DNA of 64,000 nt. Origin: Chamaecrista fasciculata. Lineage: Eukaryota > Streptophyta > Magnoliopsida > Fabales > Fabaceae. Positions 1-11,000 of this stretch are shown piece after piece. The notes beneath the pieces were generated by a model. That model had not been told where the DNA came from. It ran no database searches and saw nothing but the letters and a program-made list of their open reading frames with translations. Location: NCBI GenBank assembly GCA_003254925.1, contig QANZ01021853.1:18505-82504 (forward strand), given 5' to 3'. The position numbers and the translations under genes were made by a program. Position 1 is the first letter of the stretch, and every line of letters begins with the position of its first letter.

Positions 1-1
1 C

Positions 2-760
2 ACCTCCTCTAGGAACAAATTGATTAGTAGTATGCGCAACATTAGCTAAGGCAATTTCAGAAGATTTTGACTGATCAATTCTTGCTTCTTGAGTCAATAA
101 ATGTGATCGAACATCAGAAATAGAATATGACTCTGTACGAGTAAGCATAGAACACACAAATGCATCATACTCAGCAGGAAGACCTCGAAAAATACAGTTG
201 AGATGATCATTAAATGGAAGTGGATGCCCGATATTATTCAAAGAATCAGTAATGTTCTTGATTTTGCTCAAATACTCTGTCATTGTTAAGGATCCTTTCT
301 TTAAATTCTGTAATTGTGTTTTAAGCTGCATTTCCCTAGCTAAGGTTTGAGATGCAAAGAAATTAAGAATCGCATGCCATGCTTCAGAAGACGTTTTGCA
401 ACCAACAGCTTCACCCAAAACCGATTCAGAAACAGAGGAAAGAATCCAAGAAAGAAGCAATCTATCTTGTCTATACCAATCAAGAAAAGCGGAATTGATA
501 TTACCAGAAATTTCATCAGAGGAAGAAAGAAATTTTGGAGGAATCGGTGGATGAATCTCAATGAACTTGTCAAGCTGATAACCAATAATCGCAGATTCTA
601 TCTGCTGATGCCAAAGAAGAAAATTATTGTTGTCTAACTTCACAGAAATCGAATGCGAGAAACTAATCACGCCATTGGAAGGTTTGAACGGAGTTGCAGA
701 GACTGCCGGAGCAGCTGGAGTCGCCGGAGCTGCCATTACCGGCGTCGAAGTGCTCTCCAT
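2..760 (-). CDS. copia gag polyprotein N-terminus (partial, runs off window)
   Basis: The ATG at 760-758 opens a 253-codon frame with no stop to the window edge. After an Ala/Pro/Thr-rich start come the hallmarks of copia capsid proteins: a segment with LDNNNFLLWHQQ, then AFLDWYRQDRLLLSWILSS, then SSEAWHAILNFFASQT, then MQLKTQLQNLKKGSLTMTEY, then a region like GLPAEYDAF. This is the GAG-pre/UBN2 type capsid that packages the element RNA. The ATG lies 12 bases after the primer-binding site. No frameshift is seen. The zinc knuckle and the pol domains would lie beyond position 1. Confidence 0.85.
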   Translation of the reverse strand, partial: MESTSTPVMAAPATPAAPAVSATPFKPSNGVISFSHSISVKLDNNNFLLWHQQIESAIIGYQLDKFIEIHPPIPPKFLSSSDEISGNINSAFLDWYRQDRLLLSWILSSVSESVLGEAVGCKTSSEAWHAILNFFASQTLAREMQLKTQLQNLKKGSLTMTEYLSKIKNITDSLNNIGHPLPFNDHLNCIFRGLPAEYDAFVCSMLTRTESYSISDVRSHLLTQEARIDQSKSSEIALANVAHTTNQFVPRGG

Positions 761-772
761 GGAGAGGCTTAA

Positions 773-785
773 GGCTCTGATACCA
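773..785 (-). other. primer-binding site for tRNA-iMet
   Basis: The minus strand reads TGGTATCAGAGCC immediately after the LTR CA end. It is the usual plant copia primer-binding site, complementary to the 3' end of initiator methionine tRNA. Confidence 0.85.
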
Positions 786-1181
786 TGCTAAACTAAGAGA
801 AATCGAGAATGAGAAATTGAAAATAGGAAAAGAATGATTTGCATTGAATTAAACAAAGAATACAATGTAGTTTATATAGGTGAATTAATCACCAGAAATC
901 AGTTAGCTGAAAACAACTCTACAACAACTAAACTGAGCTGAATAACAAACTCCTAACAAACTATGCTGAGCTGGAATATGATACTAGCATCTCCAGGACG
1001 ATAGACTCCAGGAAGACTAACTTCAGGAAGACTTTCAGGAAGACTAACTTCAGGAAGACTTTCAGGAAGACTAACTTCAGGAAGGTTATATACACTGTCA
1101 ATGTTTTAACCAACAAATATTCGGAAAAAACAATCAATGAGAAAAAATCAACGTAGATTAGATCATTTTGATTATTGTACA
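786..1181 (-). repeat. 5' LTR of the copia element with internal 27-bp tandem repeat
   Basis: Boundaries are set by TG at 1181-1180 and CA at 787-786 on the minus strand, the latter touching the primer-binding site. A TATA box lies at 880-871. In the U3 part, at 1009-1085, a 27-bp unit made of two alternating variants (plus strand: aggaagactaacttc and aggaagactttc) repeats about 2.5 times. Such U3 tandem repeats often carry promoter or enhancer sites; that role is inference here. Confidence 0.8.
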
Positions 1182-1320
1182 ATTAATGTTCCTTTATGAT
1201 CGAGTGGCTGAGATTTTACCATAATTTAGCTGACCAAGATCGTATCGCGGTTGGACATAAAAATGCTGGACGCGACACAAAATTATTGTCCTTCTCTATT
1301 TTTGTACACATTAAAATAAA

Positions 1321-1805
1321 GGCCAAAACTTCAAATTGGTCCCTTATGTATAGGGTAAATTTCAAATTTGTCCCCTGTGTTTCATTTATTTCAAATTTAG
1401 CGTACATATTTCTATAATTTCTCAAATTGATCCAAAAAATACTAAATGTGGTCTCTAAAGTTACATGTTTCTTTTAACGATTATTTTGAAATTGTCAAAA
1501 AAAAAGGTCAAATCAAATCTCGAAAGTAGATAACTTGTTTCATGGTCAAACAGATGTAGTTGGTCATATTTCTCTTGTTTCAAGTCCGAATGTGACGAGT
1601 TGAAAATTACGTACTAACTCTTGAAGAGTTCCTCTCTACCCAATTGAGATCGTTAACAAATGAGGTCAAATTTCATCGTGAAAATATATTTAGAACCAAT
1701 TTGAGAAATTATGAAAAAACATATAGGACCAATCTGAAACAAATAAAACATCAGGAACCAATTTGAAATTCACTTTATAATAAGAGACAAAATTGAGGTT
1801 TTGCC
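1321..1805. mobile_element. MULE-type fold-back MITE with 9-bp TSD
   Basis: The left end ggccaaaacttcaaattgg and the reverse complement of the right end (TAGGCAAAACCTCAATTTTG) form imperfect terminal inverted repeats. The element is flanked by a perfect 9-bp duplication taaataaa-type site (taaaataaa at 1312-1320 and 1806-1814). A 9-bp duplication with long inverted repeats indicates Mutator-like mobilisation. No transposase is encoded. The core (about 1540-1690) resembles the cores of elements at 23.6-24.15, 25.9-26.4, 40.6-41.3 and 41.6-42.3 kb. Confidence 0.8.
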
Positions 1806-1817
1806 TAAAATAAATAA

Positions 1818-2511
1818 GGCAAAAGTACTGTTGGTACCCCCAACGTATGAGGTCATTTTCAGTTATACCTCCAACGTTTTTTTTGTGTCAATTATACCGC
1901 CAACGTTTCAAATTTGAGTCAATTATACCCCAACCCCTAACTAATTATAGAATAGTCCAAAATGTTTGTCATCTTTAACAAACAGGTTCTTAGAAGCCAT
2001 TAACAAACCTCATTCTCTTGCCCTAAAACATTATCGCCACATGTCATCGTCGTCGTCCACTCTGTCCTCGTTTTCGACAACATGGTCCTTCTCGTAGTCG
2101 TCCTCAGCTTCCTGGTCTCCCCAAAACCACGACAGTACCGGCACCAGAGATTATGTGTTAACGCCGGGAACTAAAGCTATTGGTATTTCTGCTCGAGTTC
2201 TCTGTATTCGAGGCTAACCTGCGAGTTTGTATGTGTTTGCTGGAATTGTGAAAAACAAAAGGGAGAGATTTTTCGAGTTTCTCAATTGTAAGAATCAGTT
2301 CGTTAAAGATGACAAACATTCTGGATTGTTCTGTAATTAGTTAGGAATCGTGTAAAAGAAAAACCTTGAGAGAATCGAGGATTTCTAAATAATTAAAACT
2401 TAAGGACCTTAAAATAAAAAAAATTTAGGTTGGGGTATAATTGAAAAAAAAATGTTAGGGGTATAACTGAAAATGACCTCATATATTGGGAGTATCGACG
2501 GTACTTTTGCT
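1818..2511. mobile_element. MULE-like TIR element with gene-like interior
   Basis: Long terminal inverted repeats start ggcaaaagtactg on the left and end gtacttttgct on the right. They continue for more than 50 bp as phrases like ggtcattttcagttatacc and its complement. The interior (about 2000-2340) is richer in GC than its surroundings and matches, in the opposite orientation, the interior at 39200-39440. No clean target duplication is seen. It belongs to the same end family as 15265-15519 and 52228-52539. Confidence 0.65.
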
Positions 2512-2587
2512 ATTATATTGGCATTATTATTTTAATTTTTTGAAATGTTTGGTTTATCCTAGAATTCATTATAACTTATTACAATAA

Positions 2588-4113
2588 GGGTGCGTTTGGA
2601 TTAAAAGTTAAGTTAAAGAAGGATAAAGGAATGGGGGAGGTAATAAAAGAGAGGTAAATGATTTGTGTTATAAAGGAAGTTTTTAGTAAATTGTGTTTGG
2701 GAAAATGAGAGATAAAGGAGGAATTATGATGTGAAATTATTTTAAAGGGTACGTAATGATTGTGGTGGGTTGAAATAATAGTATTGGTATTTTAAATTTG
2801 TATAGGGGTAAAAATGGTAAAAATAAAGGAGGATAAAGGAGTGTTGTTTTTTGTTTGTTTTGGTGTCAGTAAAGTGGTATGAGTAATGATTGCCTCGAAA
2901 TTTGTGCTAAAAGAGGAAGTTAATAAAGGAGATTTTTGGAGTGGTAAGGTAAAGGAGGATGGAGGTGTGAATGTGGGACCAAAATGTAATTTTTGAGTAC
3001 TGAATTGTAAACTTTTAGGGACTAGATTATATATTTTTCCTGTTTACTGTCTTTTAATTTTATTTTAAAATTTTGATACTACAAAAAATATTACCTATGT
3101 ATATAATAGAGAAGGGACCAAAATTTATATTTTCTGGGGTATGAATTATATATTTTTCTAAATTTTCTTCTTCAGTAGTTGCAGAACAAAAAATATTAGC
3201 CATATATATACAGAATGATGGACCAATATGTATATTTTTTACACTTCAAAAAATATTACTTATATATATACTGGAGGAAGGACCAAATTGTAAAGTCTTA
3301 GGGAATGAATTATATATTTTTTCCCATTACTGTTTTTTAAATATGTTCATAAATTTTTAAACCACAAAAAATATTACCCATATATATACTGTAGGAGGGA
3401 CCAAAACCTATATTTTTGGGGTCTTGATTATATATTTAACTCATTGATCAAAATGTAAATAACATGGACTTAATAATTTTATTTTAAATTTTTACTCTAA
3501 AAAATATTATTAAATAATTGAAAAATAGAGGAAGGAATACGAATATATCAAAAATTATAGGCCAAAGTCCTATTTTGGTCCCTCAGTTATGCTCCATGTT
3601 CCAAATTGGTCCCTCAGTTATTTTTTGTTCCATATTGGTCCCTCAGCTATATATTTTGATGACTCAAGTATTGACTTATTAAGTTAGCATTATTTTTTAA
3701 GTAAATTAATATAAATTATATATCTACACTATATTATATGTCTAAGGGTCTTCTGGTAGTCGGTCATTTAAAATTATAGTATAAAATAAATTATTACATC
3801 ATAATACATAAAATAAAATAATTTAAAATATATATACAAAAGAAAAACCCATCCCACGTCCATGTATCATCCCATCCCACGTTCATGATGTATTATTCAA
3901 ATAAAAACTATCCCACGTCGTCCATCTTTATTTTTTTTAGGCCAAAACGTGATTCATCTTCATTAACTTATAATAACATATCTATCTTAATTTAAAATTT
4001 TTTTTCACCAATTTCAAATAATTTTTTCTGTTATTTTTTAATGTTCAATAAAAAATGAAAAGAAGTTATTTTATTAGTAAACTTTTTAACTAATATTTTG
4101 AGTATTTTAAAAT

Positions 4114-4155
<42 letters not shown>

Positions 4156-4469
4156 GAGTAAAAAAATAGTAAGAAAAGATGAAGGAGAGAGAAAGTTGTA
4201 AGGGTAATAAAAAAATATTTTTATATGCAATTTACAAATATGCCCTTTGAATATTTTATTATTTTATAGTAAAAAGTAGGTAATTATAGGTAGTTGAGTA
4301 GGGATATGTTAGTAATTTTAGAAGATAAAGGAGAGATAAAGGAGGAAAATAAAGGAGGGGGAGATAAAGGTAAAACAAACAACATTTGTAACTGTAGCTC
4401 TAGTAGTAAAGGAGTACTTGGAGATAAAGGAGGATAAAGGCACCCTAACGGAGTATCCAAACGCACCCC
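2588..4469. mobile_element. TIR transposon relic (hAT/PIF-like ends), nonautonomous
   Basis: The left end gggtgcgtttggat (2588) is mirrored at the right by atccaaacgcacccc (4469). The interior is AT-rich, full of gataaagga and ggaccaaa phrases, with no transposase frame. It contains a (GA)n microsatellite (4119-4153) and a nested Helitron-like 5' end at about 3723. The right half is homologous to 49540-49760, so a second copy exists there. No clear target duplication was found, so the superfamily is uncertain. Confidence 0.55.
4119..4153. repeat. (GA)n microsatellite
   Basis: About 17 uninterrupted GA units inside the TIR relic. The homologous copy near 49540 also has a shorter GA run, so the tract was inherited with the element. 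Confidence 0.9.
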
Positions 4470-5925
4470 GATTCTTTTTATAAGTTCATAAACTCCCTAA
4501 ACCTCCTAATAGTGTGTAATTCAATTCTTGGATAGACTAAATTGAAACAACTAACAAAAAAAATTCTCATGGATTAGATCAAACATTTCAAAAGTTCAAA
4601 AAATAAAATAAACAAAATCTAAAAACAGTAAATTAATAACCTAAGCAGAAGCTAAGCCAAAGGTTCAATGAGTGTACGTAAGTGGTCCAGCCATTTAAGA
4701 AGAACTAGTGAAAAACCATAGTAGGTGGCCATTTGCCAAATTCCAATGCTCTATCGATCTGAATCCCCAAAGTAGGGACACATGAATCAGACAGTAATCT
4801 TCAAAGGAACAGTCTCATTTACAGTTTTAATTTAATATCTGGTAATTAATGCATGCCCTTAATCATTATTTTAACTCAGCACAAAACACATTCAATCACC
4901 TAAGGAAAGCTGACGACATGCATATACCATTTGTTAAACTTATTGACTGAATAAAAGCAAAAGTAGCAGTAATATCAAATGCAGTGATATATTATAATAA
5001 GTTAAAGTTCACTGCCTGTCATGGATTCGGCAGTCTCATTCATAGTAGGTTATAAATATACAAGTAGTAAGCTGAGTTGTTAGATTTTGAGGGGATGATT
5101 CAGTTATTAATATTATAAACTCTAATTCAATATTGTAAAAAAAATTTATTCTTGGAAGTTGATGTAAGTTATACTGATTGAATCACATTAATCATTTAAT
5201 TTATATTTATCTCTTCTTCTTTCTTTTCCATATTCGTAACACTTTGTTTAATTTATGAATAATGTATGAGAGACACTCTAATCCTAACAATTCAGAAATT
5301 AAATAGGGAAAGCTAATGAAGCTATTCAGAAATTAAATAGGGAAAGCTAATGAAGAACAGGAGAAAGAAAAACTAGATACCAGAAAAATAACGTCTAACA
5401 AGACCAACAGGTTTTGCAGGATGATTTTCATTATAGCTAACAGTATTAATAGCTTGTCATTATAGTATTCAACAAGAGTATTTCCACATTAATTAATTGG
5501 AAGCAAGCATCCATATCACCATAATGCCAAGAGCAGAAAAAAAAAAACAGAAATCTAGACGTCTATGCAAGAAAAGTCTCGCTCAAAATCTTACCCTATG
5601 GTTGGTGATGGAGTGGAGAAAAAGATCCAATGGGATCATAATATCCAACCTCTTATGGCCCAACATACATATATACTGTCAAAATTCAAAACATCATCAT
5701 ATATACTTCCATAAAGAAGTCATAAGTTGCAAAAGTCAAAAAGTACTCATACATAAATACACTGAATTATTAGTTACCCAAAGTGATAAATATTCATACA
5801 TTAAACAGAACTAGTTAACACAAGTCTAATTGATTAAGGATCAAGTCAATAGTCTTGGGTTGCAAATTTGTCACATCATCTGGATTTCTTTCTTCTTTTT
5901 ATAAAAGCAGATACAGTAAACAACA
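4470..5925. other. intergenic, AT-rich, no gene seen
   Basis: I see no gene and no well-bounded transposon. The one clear structure is a direct tandem duplication at about 5290-5356: two copies of a roughly 33-bp unit containing ttcagaaattaaataggg and aaagctaatgaag. Confidence 0.5.
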
Positions 5926-5939
5926 ACAACCAAAATGCC

Positions 5940-6417
5940 AGAGGAAGAATGAGGAAGAATCACCCCATGGCACAAATCCCATCCTCCAAGATAAATGGAG
6001 ACAGGGGGATATTCTTATTGCTGGCCAACGTTTCAAATCAATGAAGAAGAATGTTTTTGTTAACAATCCTATGTTATTGTTCTATTGTTGTGAATTTGGC
6101 AGGATTACTTCCTCTATAAGGATTACAGAGTAGAGGAGGCAAATCTTATCTGTCATAGGAACCTCAACATGAAAGTGGATCAATATGGAAGCAACATCTC
6201 CCACTTAGCAGTCATCTTAAAAGACATTCAGATTCTGCTTAGTGAAACCAACAACAGATGGAAGATTTCACAGTATAAGCACAACGCGAAGATCAAAGAT
6301 ATATGGCCCTGGATTGACAGCTCACAGCTACATTATGGGGACTTGTTGTTTTGTTTAGGTTTTGTTGCGTCTGTTTCTTTCTTTTCTTCCATTTTTGTCT
6401 AAAAAAAAAAAAAAAAA
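5940..6417 (+). mobile_element. poly(A)-tailed, 5'-truncated LINE-like insert with 14-bp TSD
   Basis: A 478-bp insert ends in an A run of about 17 and is flanked by a perfect 14-bp duplication, acaaccaaaatgcc (5926-5939 and 6418-6431). This is the signature of LINE-type retrotransposition. The frame near 6169-6402 contains VILKDIQILLSETNNRWKIS, reminiscent of the C-terminal RNase H region of plant LINEs, but it is degraded and weakly matched by eye. It could instead be a retroposed copy of another transcript. Confidence 0.7.
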
Positions 6418-6431
6418 ACAACCAAAATGCC

Positions 6432-7560
6432 TCTCCGGCAAAAACAATAAAAAACCAAAATGCCTCAAATGAAAAATGCCCCCGAATCCGGATTAGTCAG
6501 CCGATCAAACTAGACATATACACAGGATGCTTCACAATAAACATGCCTTGAATACATATAATATAGTATATAGATTAAAGTGAAAATTTGGTTATTTATC
6601 TTTGATTAGGTTATGAATTAGCCCATTATCATTATTATTATGTTTTTTAGATTTGACTCAATATATTTTTATAAAAGCTTTCATGTTAATTTCACCTTAA
6701 ATTTTATCTATCTCACCCGTTAAATGTGATATGAATAATTGACTTGGAAGAAAGAGAAAACTGATGTGAGGTACCAAAATTTGAGCTCTTTCCATAAAAA
6801 TTGTGTTCATCTCGTCACATGATCAATATGGACCATAAGTCGACTCTAAAGATAAGGGACTAACATTGCACTTTAGCATTCGGCTCGTCACATAAACATT
6901 AGCGAAGGAAGAGGAACAAAAGTTGGGGTTTCACTAAAGGTGAAACTTTTGGCAAAATTGTGAGACCTAAAATACCGAAAAAAAATAGATTGATTTGCAA
7001 CCTCACTAAAAGATAAGAGATTAAAATTATACTTTGACCTAATATATATAATAATCCTTTTGTATTATTTTCTTTAACTCAAATGAATTTACTTCTCTTT
7101 ACATGATCTGTTAATTAAGTCCTAAAAAAAATTTATAATATACCCTGTAAACCCTATTTATTATGCAAAATTAACCTAATAGTTCTTAGATTTCTGCAAT
7201 GAGCCAATCCTTAAAAAGTATGTTTTTTAAGTACATTTACTAGCTAGAGATCGAGGATAATGTTGATTATCGCTTTAAAAAAAAGGATAATGTTGATTAT
7301 TAACTAAGTTAAATAAACATGTTATTAGCTAATAGCTAGGCCTAGACTTATGGAGTTATGGGTGAGACTGAAACTTTATGTAAAGAATAAAATACCCAAT
7401 TAGGAAAATAATATAATATTATATTGTTTTTGTAATGACTTTATAATTGAAAAACAAACACCCAAATAGCACTGTAGCTTAAGTTATGTAATGAAAATGG
7501 GGATAATGAAATTGTAATGAGATTATAATGAGTTTGGAATCGTAAGCCAAACGCACCCTT
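6432..7560. other. AT-rich intergenic DNA with decayed inverted-repeat remnants
   Basis: Phrases near 6573 (attaaagtgaaaatttgg) and 7010-7045 (aaattatactttgaccta) look like the two ends of an old fold-back element about 470 bp long, too diverged to bound. The end at 7545-7558 (ccaaacgcacccttag) resembles the right end of the element at 2588-4469. No gene is visible. Confidence 0.4.
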
Positions 7561-8049
7561 AGAAGAACCGAGAGATTTCAAACTCTAAAGTCTAAACAAA
7601 GGAGTTTAATTTTTTTATTTTTTTAATTAGAGGTTTAGCCGTTGACCCCGCCCAAATCGTTAATCCCATTCCAGAAATAACATAAAAAGCAAGAGGCCAC
7701 ACGTTGTTCTTTTCCAACACAAAATTTCGGAACCCCAATCATCTCCCTCCTCTGCTTTTTCTTCTTCCCCTTCTTCATCGTTTACCACCTTCCAAAAGTC
7801 CCATTTTCTGGGAAATGGGGTTCAAAACTTGATAATTAACAACAACAATAATAAAAATAACAATGAAGAATTGATGATACAAAATTCAAACTTTTTTGTG
7901 TTTTAGTGTTGCAGGTGACTGACTGCAAATTAAGAAACCAGTGTGTTAATGGTATTATTATGATGATGGGTACATGAAGAAGAGAAGCAAAAAAAGAAGT
8001 GTGAGAGAATCAGAGAATCTGATAGGAGTGAGAAGGAGGAGGAATTTCG
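7561..8049 (+). promoter_or_regulatory. upstream region and 5' UTR of the Ca2+-ATPase gene
   Basis: The sequence is CT-rich from about 7735 to 7795, as plant leader regions often are, then purine-rich up to the ATG at 8050. I cannot place the transcription start. No TATA box stands out. A leader intron is possible but not shown. Confidence 0.4.
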
Positions 8050-11000
8050 ATGGAGACATATTTACAGGAAAACTTTGAAGTGAAGTCTAAGAACTCATCT
8101 GAAGAGGTTCTTCAGAATTGGAGAAAACTTTGTGGTGTTGTCAAGAATCCTAAGCGACGCTTTCGTTTCACAGCTAATCTTTCTAAGCGAGGCGAAGCCG
8201 CTGCCATGCGTCGCACCAATCAGGTGCTTCTAATTCTTTTTCTTTTTCAATTTCTTCATGTTTTGTTTTCACAAAGAATACGTTATATATACTATTTCCA
8301 TGCTCTGTTTTCCTCTGTTTTTTGCTTCCCTCAAACCAATACATATATAAACATGAAGAAGATGTCAATTTCTCGTTAATGCAGGAGAAGCTGAGGGTTG
8401 CCGTTTTGGTTTCCAAAGCTGCATTCCAATTTATCCAAGGCCAGTATATATAATTCATCTTCTTCACCTTAATTAATTGCTTAATTACATTTTATAAAAA
8501 GGTTAAAACTTCATTTTGATCCTTACTTAACTTAGTCCTCAAACTTTTAAATTTGTTTTATTTTAATCCTCAAAATGTGATTTTGTTTGATTTCTGCTGT
8601 TATGTCTAATCTAAACAGTTGTAATTGAATATGAACTAATCCATGCAGGCGTGGAACTAAGCGATTACAAAGTACCCTCAGAAGTTAAAGAAGCCGGGTT
8701 CGAGATCTGCGCCGACGAACTAGAGTCCATCGTGGAGAATCGCGACACCAAGAAACTCAAATTCCACGGCGGCGTCCGCGGCGTCTCAAAGAAACTCGCC
8801 ACATCAACCGAAAACGGCATCTCAAACGACCCCGACCACCTCGCAAAACGACAAGACATTTATGGAATCAACAAATTCGCAGAGAGCGAGGTTCGAAGCT
8901 TTTGGGTGTTCGTATGGGAATCCCTTCAAGACATGACACTAATGATCTTAGGTGTGTGCGCTTTAGTGTCATTGGTAATTGGGATAGCAACAGAAGGATG
9001 GCCTCGTGGAGCACACGATGGTTTGGGAATAGTGGTGAGTATACTTTTGGTCGTGTTTGTGACAGCAACGAGTGATTATCGACAGTCCTTGCAGTTTAAG
9101 GATTTGGATAAGGAGAAGAAGAAGATAGCGATGCAGGTTACGAGAAAAGGGTATAGGAAGAAAATGTCGATATATGAATTGGTTCCTGGGGATATTGTGC
9201 ATCTTGCTATGGGAGATCAAGTACCAGCGGATGGTTTGTTTATTGCGGGATTCAATGTGTTGATTGATGAATCGAGTCTTACAGGAGAGAGTGAGCCTGT
9301 GGCAGTCAATTTTCAGCACCCATTTCTTCTATCAGGCACCAAGGTTCTCATAATAATAATTAACATTGTCCACAAAAAATAGTTTCAGGACCAAAATAAA
9401 ACTAATCTCATAGTTTGAGGACCAAAATGAAAATAACTCCATAGTTTGAGGGCCAAAATGACCATTTAATTAACGTTGTGTATTTTGAACAGGTTCAAGA
9501 TGGGTCGTGCACCATGTTGGTGACGACCGTGGGAATGAGGACACAGTGGGGTAAGCTCATGGCTACATTGAGTGAAGGAGGAGACGATGAGACACCATTG
9601 CAAGTGAAATTGAATGGAGTCGCTACCATAATAGGCAAGATAGGCTTGTTCTTCGCGGTCATTACTTTTGTCGTTTTGGTGAACGGCCTCATCAAGCGTA
9701 AACGACAAGAAGGGAGGTTTTGGAGTGTGTCAAGCGACGACGCCATGGAGATGTTGGAGTTCTTTGCCGTTGCGGTTACGATTGTTGTCGTTGCCGTTCC
9801 AGAGGGATTGCCATTGGCTGTCACATTGAGTCTTGCGTTTGCTATGAAAAAAATGATGAACGACAAGGCCCTTGTACGACATTTGGCTGCTTGTGAGACC
9901 ATGGGATCCGCGACCACAATATGTAGTGATAAGACAGGGACGTTAACGACAAACCGCATGACTGTCGTAAAGGCTTGCATATGTATGCAAGCCATGGAAG
10001 TAAACGGCAATAATATTGATTCTGATTCTGATTCTTCTCGTTTAGCCTCTCAACTTGGAGATTCTACAGTGAAAGTGTTGCTAGAGTCAATATTTAACAA
10101 CACTGGAGGAGAAGTGGTTGCTAGAAAGAAAAGAAAACGTAAGATTTTGGGGACTCCTACAGAGACAGCGATATTGGAATTTGGGTTGTCACTAGGTGGG
10201 GATTTTAAGAAAGAGCGAAAAGCATGTAAGCTTGTGAAGCTTGAGCCATTCAATTCAGAAAAAAAGAGGATGGGTGTAGTGGTTGAGCTTCCTCAAGGGA
10301 ATTTAAGAGCACATTGTAAAGGTGCTTCTGAGATCATTCTTGCTAATTGTGATAAGGTGATTGATTCAAATGGTGAGGTTGTTGCACTTGATGAGGAGAA
10401 AAGAAAAAAGCTTAAGGACACGATTGAGTCGTTTGCTAGTGAGGCATTAAGGACTCTGTGTCTTGCTTATTTGGATTTGGAAAATGGATTTTCTGCTCAG
10501 GATATCATTCCTGTTTCTGGGTATACTTGTATAGGAATTGTGGGTATTAAGGATCCTGTTCGTCCTGGAGTTAAGGAATCTGTTGCGGTTTGTCGTTCGG
10601 CAGGTATTGTGGTCAGGATGGTTACGGGTGATAATATTACTACTGCAAAGGCTATAGCCAGGGAATGTGGGATTTTGACTGATGGGATAGCTATTGAAGG
10701 TCCAGATTTTAGAGTCAAGACTCAAGAGGAATTGTTTGAACTCATTCCCAAAATTCAGGTGATGATGTTTCATAATGAATTACTACATCATTAATTTGTC
10801 TCAAAACTACAATTTAATCCTCAGATATTGAAAATGTATTATTTGGTCCTTAAAAGATATACTCTTTCTTCATTTTCATTGACATAATGCTTGATGTGTT
10901 ATTAGGTTATGGCTAGATCTTCACCTTTAGATAAGCATATGTTGGTGAAACACTTGAGAACTACGTTTGGGGAAGTTGTAGCAGTAACCGGGGATGGAAC

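Larger units (their letters stand above)
1..1181 (-). mobile_element. Ty1/copia LTR retrotransposon, 5' part only
   Basis: Read on the minus strand this is the start of a copia element. A 5' LTR (1181 down to 786, about 396 bp, TG...CA ends) is followed directly by the primer-binding site TGGTATCAGAGCC (785-773), which matches the 3' end of plant initiator tRNA-Met, and then by an open gag frame (760-2). The LTR carries a TATA-like CCTATATAAA at 880-871. The element runs off the left edge, so protease, integrase, RT and the 3' LTR are not visible. The gag frame is uninterrupted, so the insertion may be fairly young, but one LTR cannot be dated. The five bases beyond the LTR (1182-1186) would be one copy of the target duplication; the other is outside the window. 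Confidence 0.88.

Noticed and set aside
2040..2340. Protein-coding gene inside the 1818-2511 element
   Set aside because: The frame contains stops relative to the copy at 39.2 kb; treated as a captured, decayed fragment.
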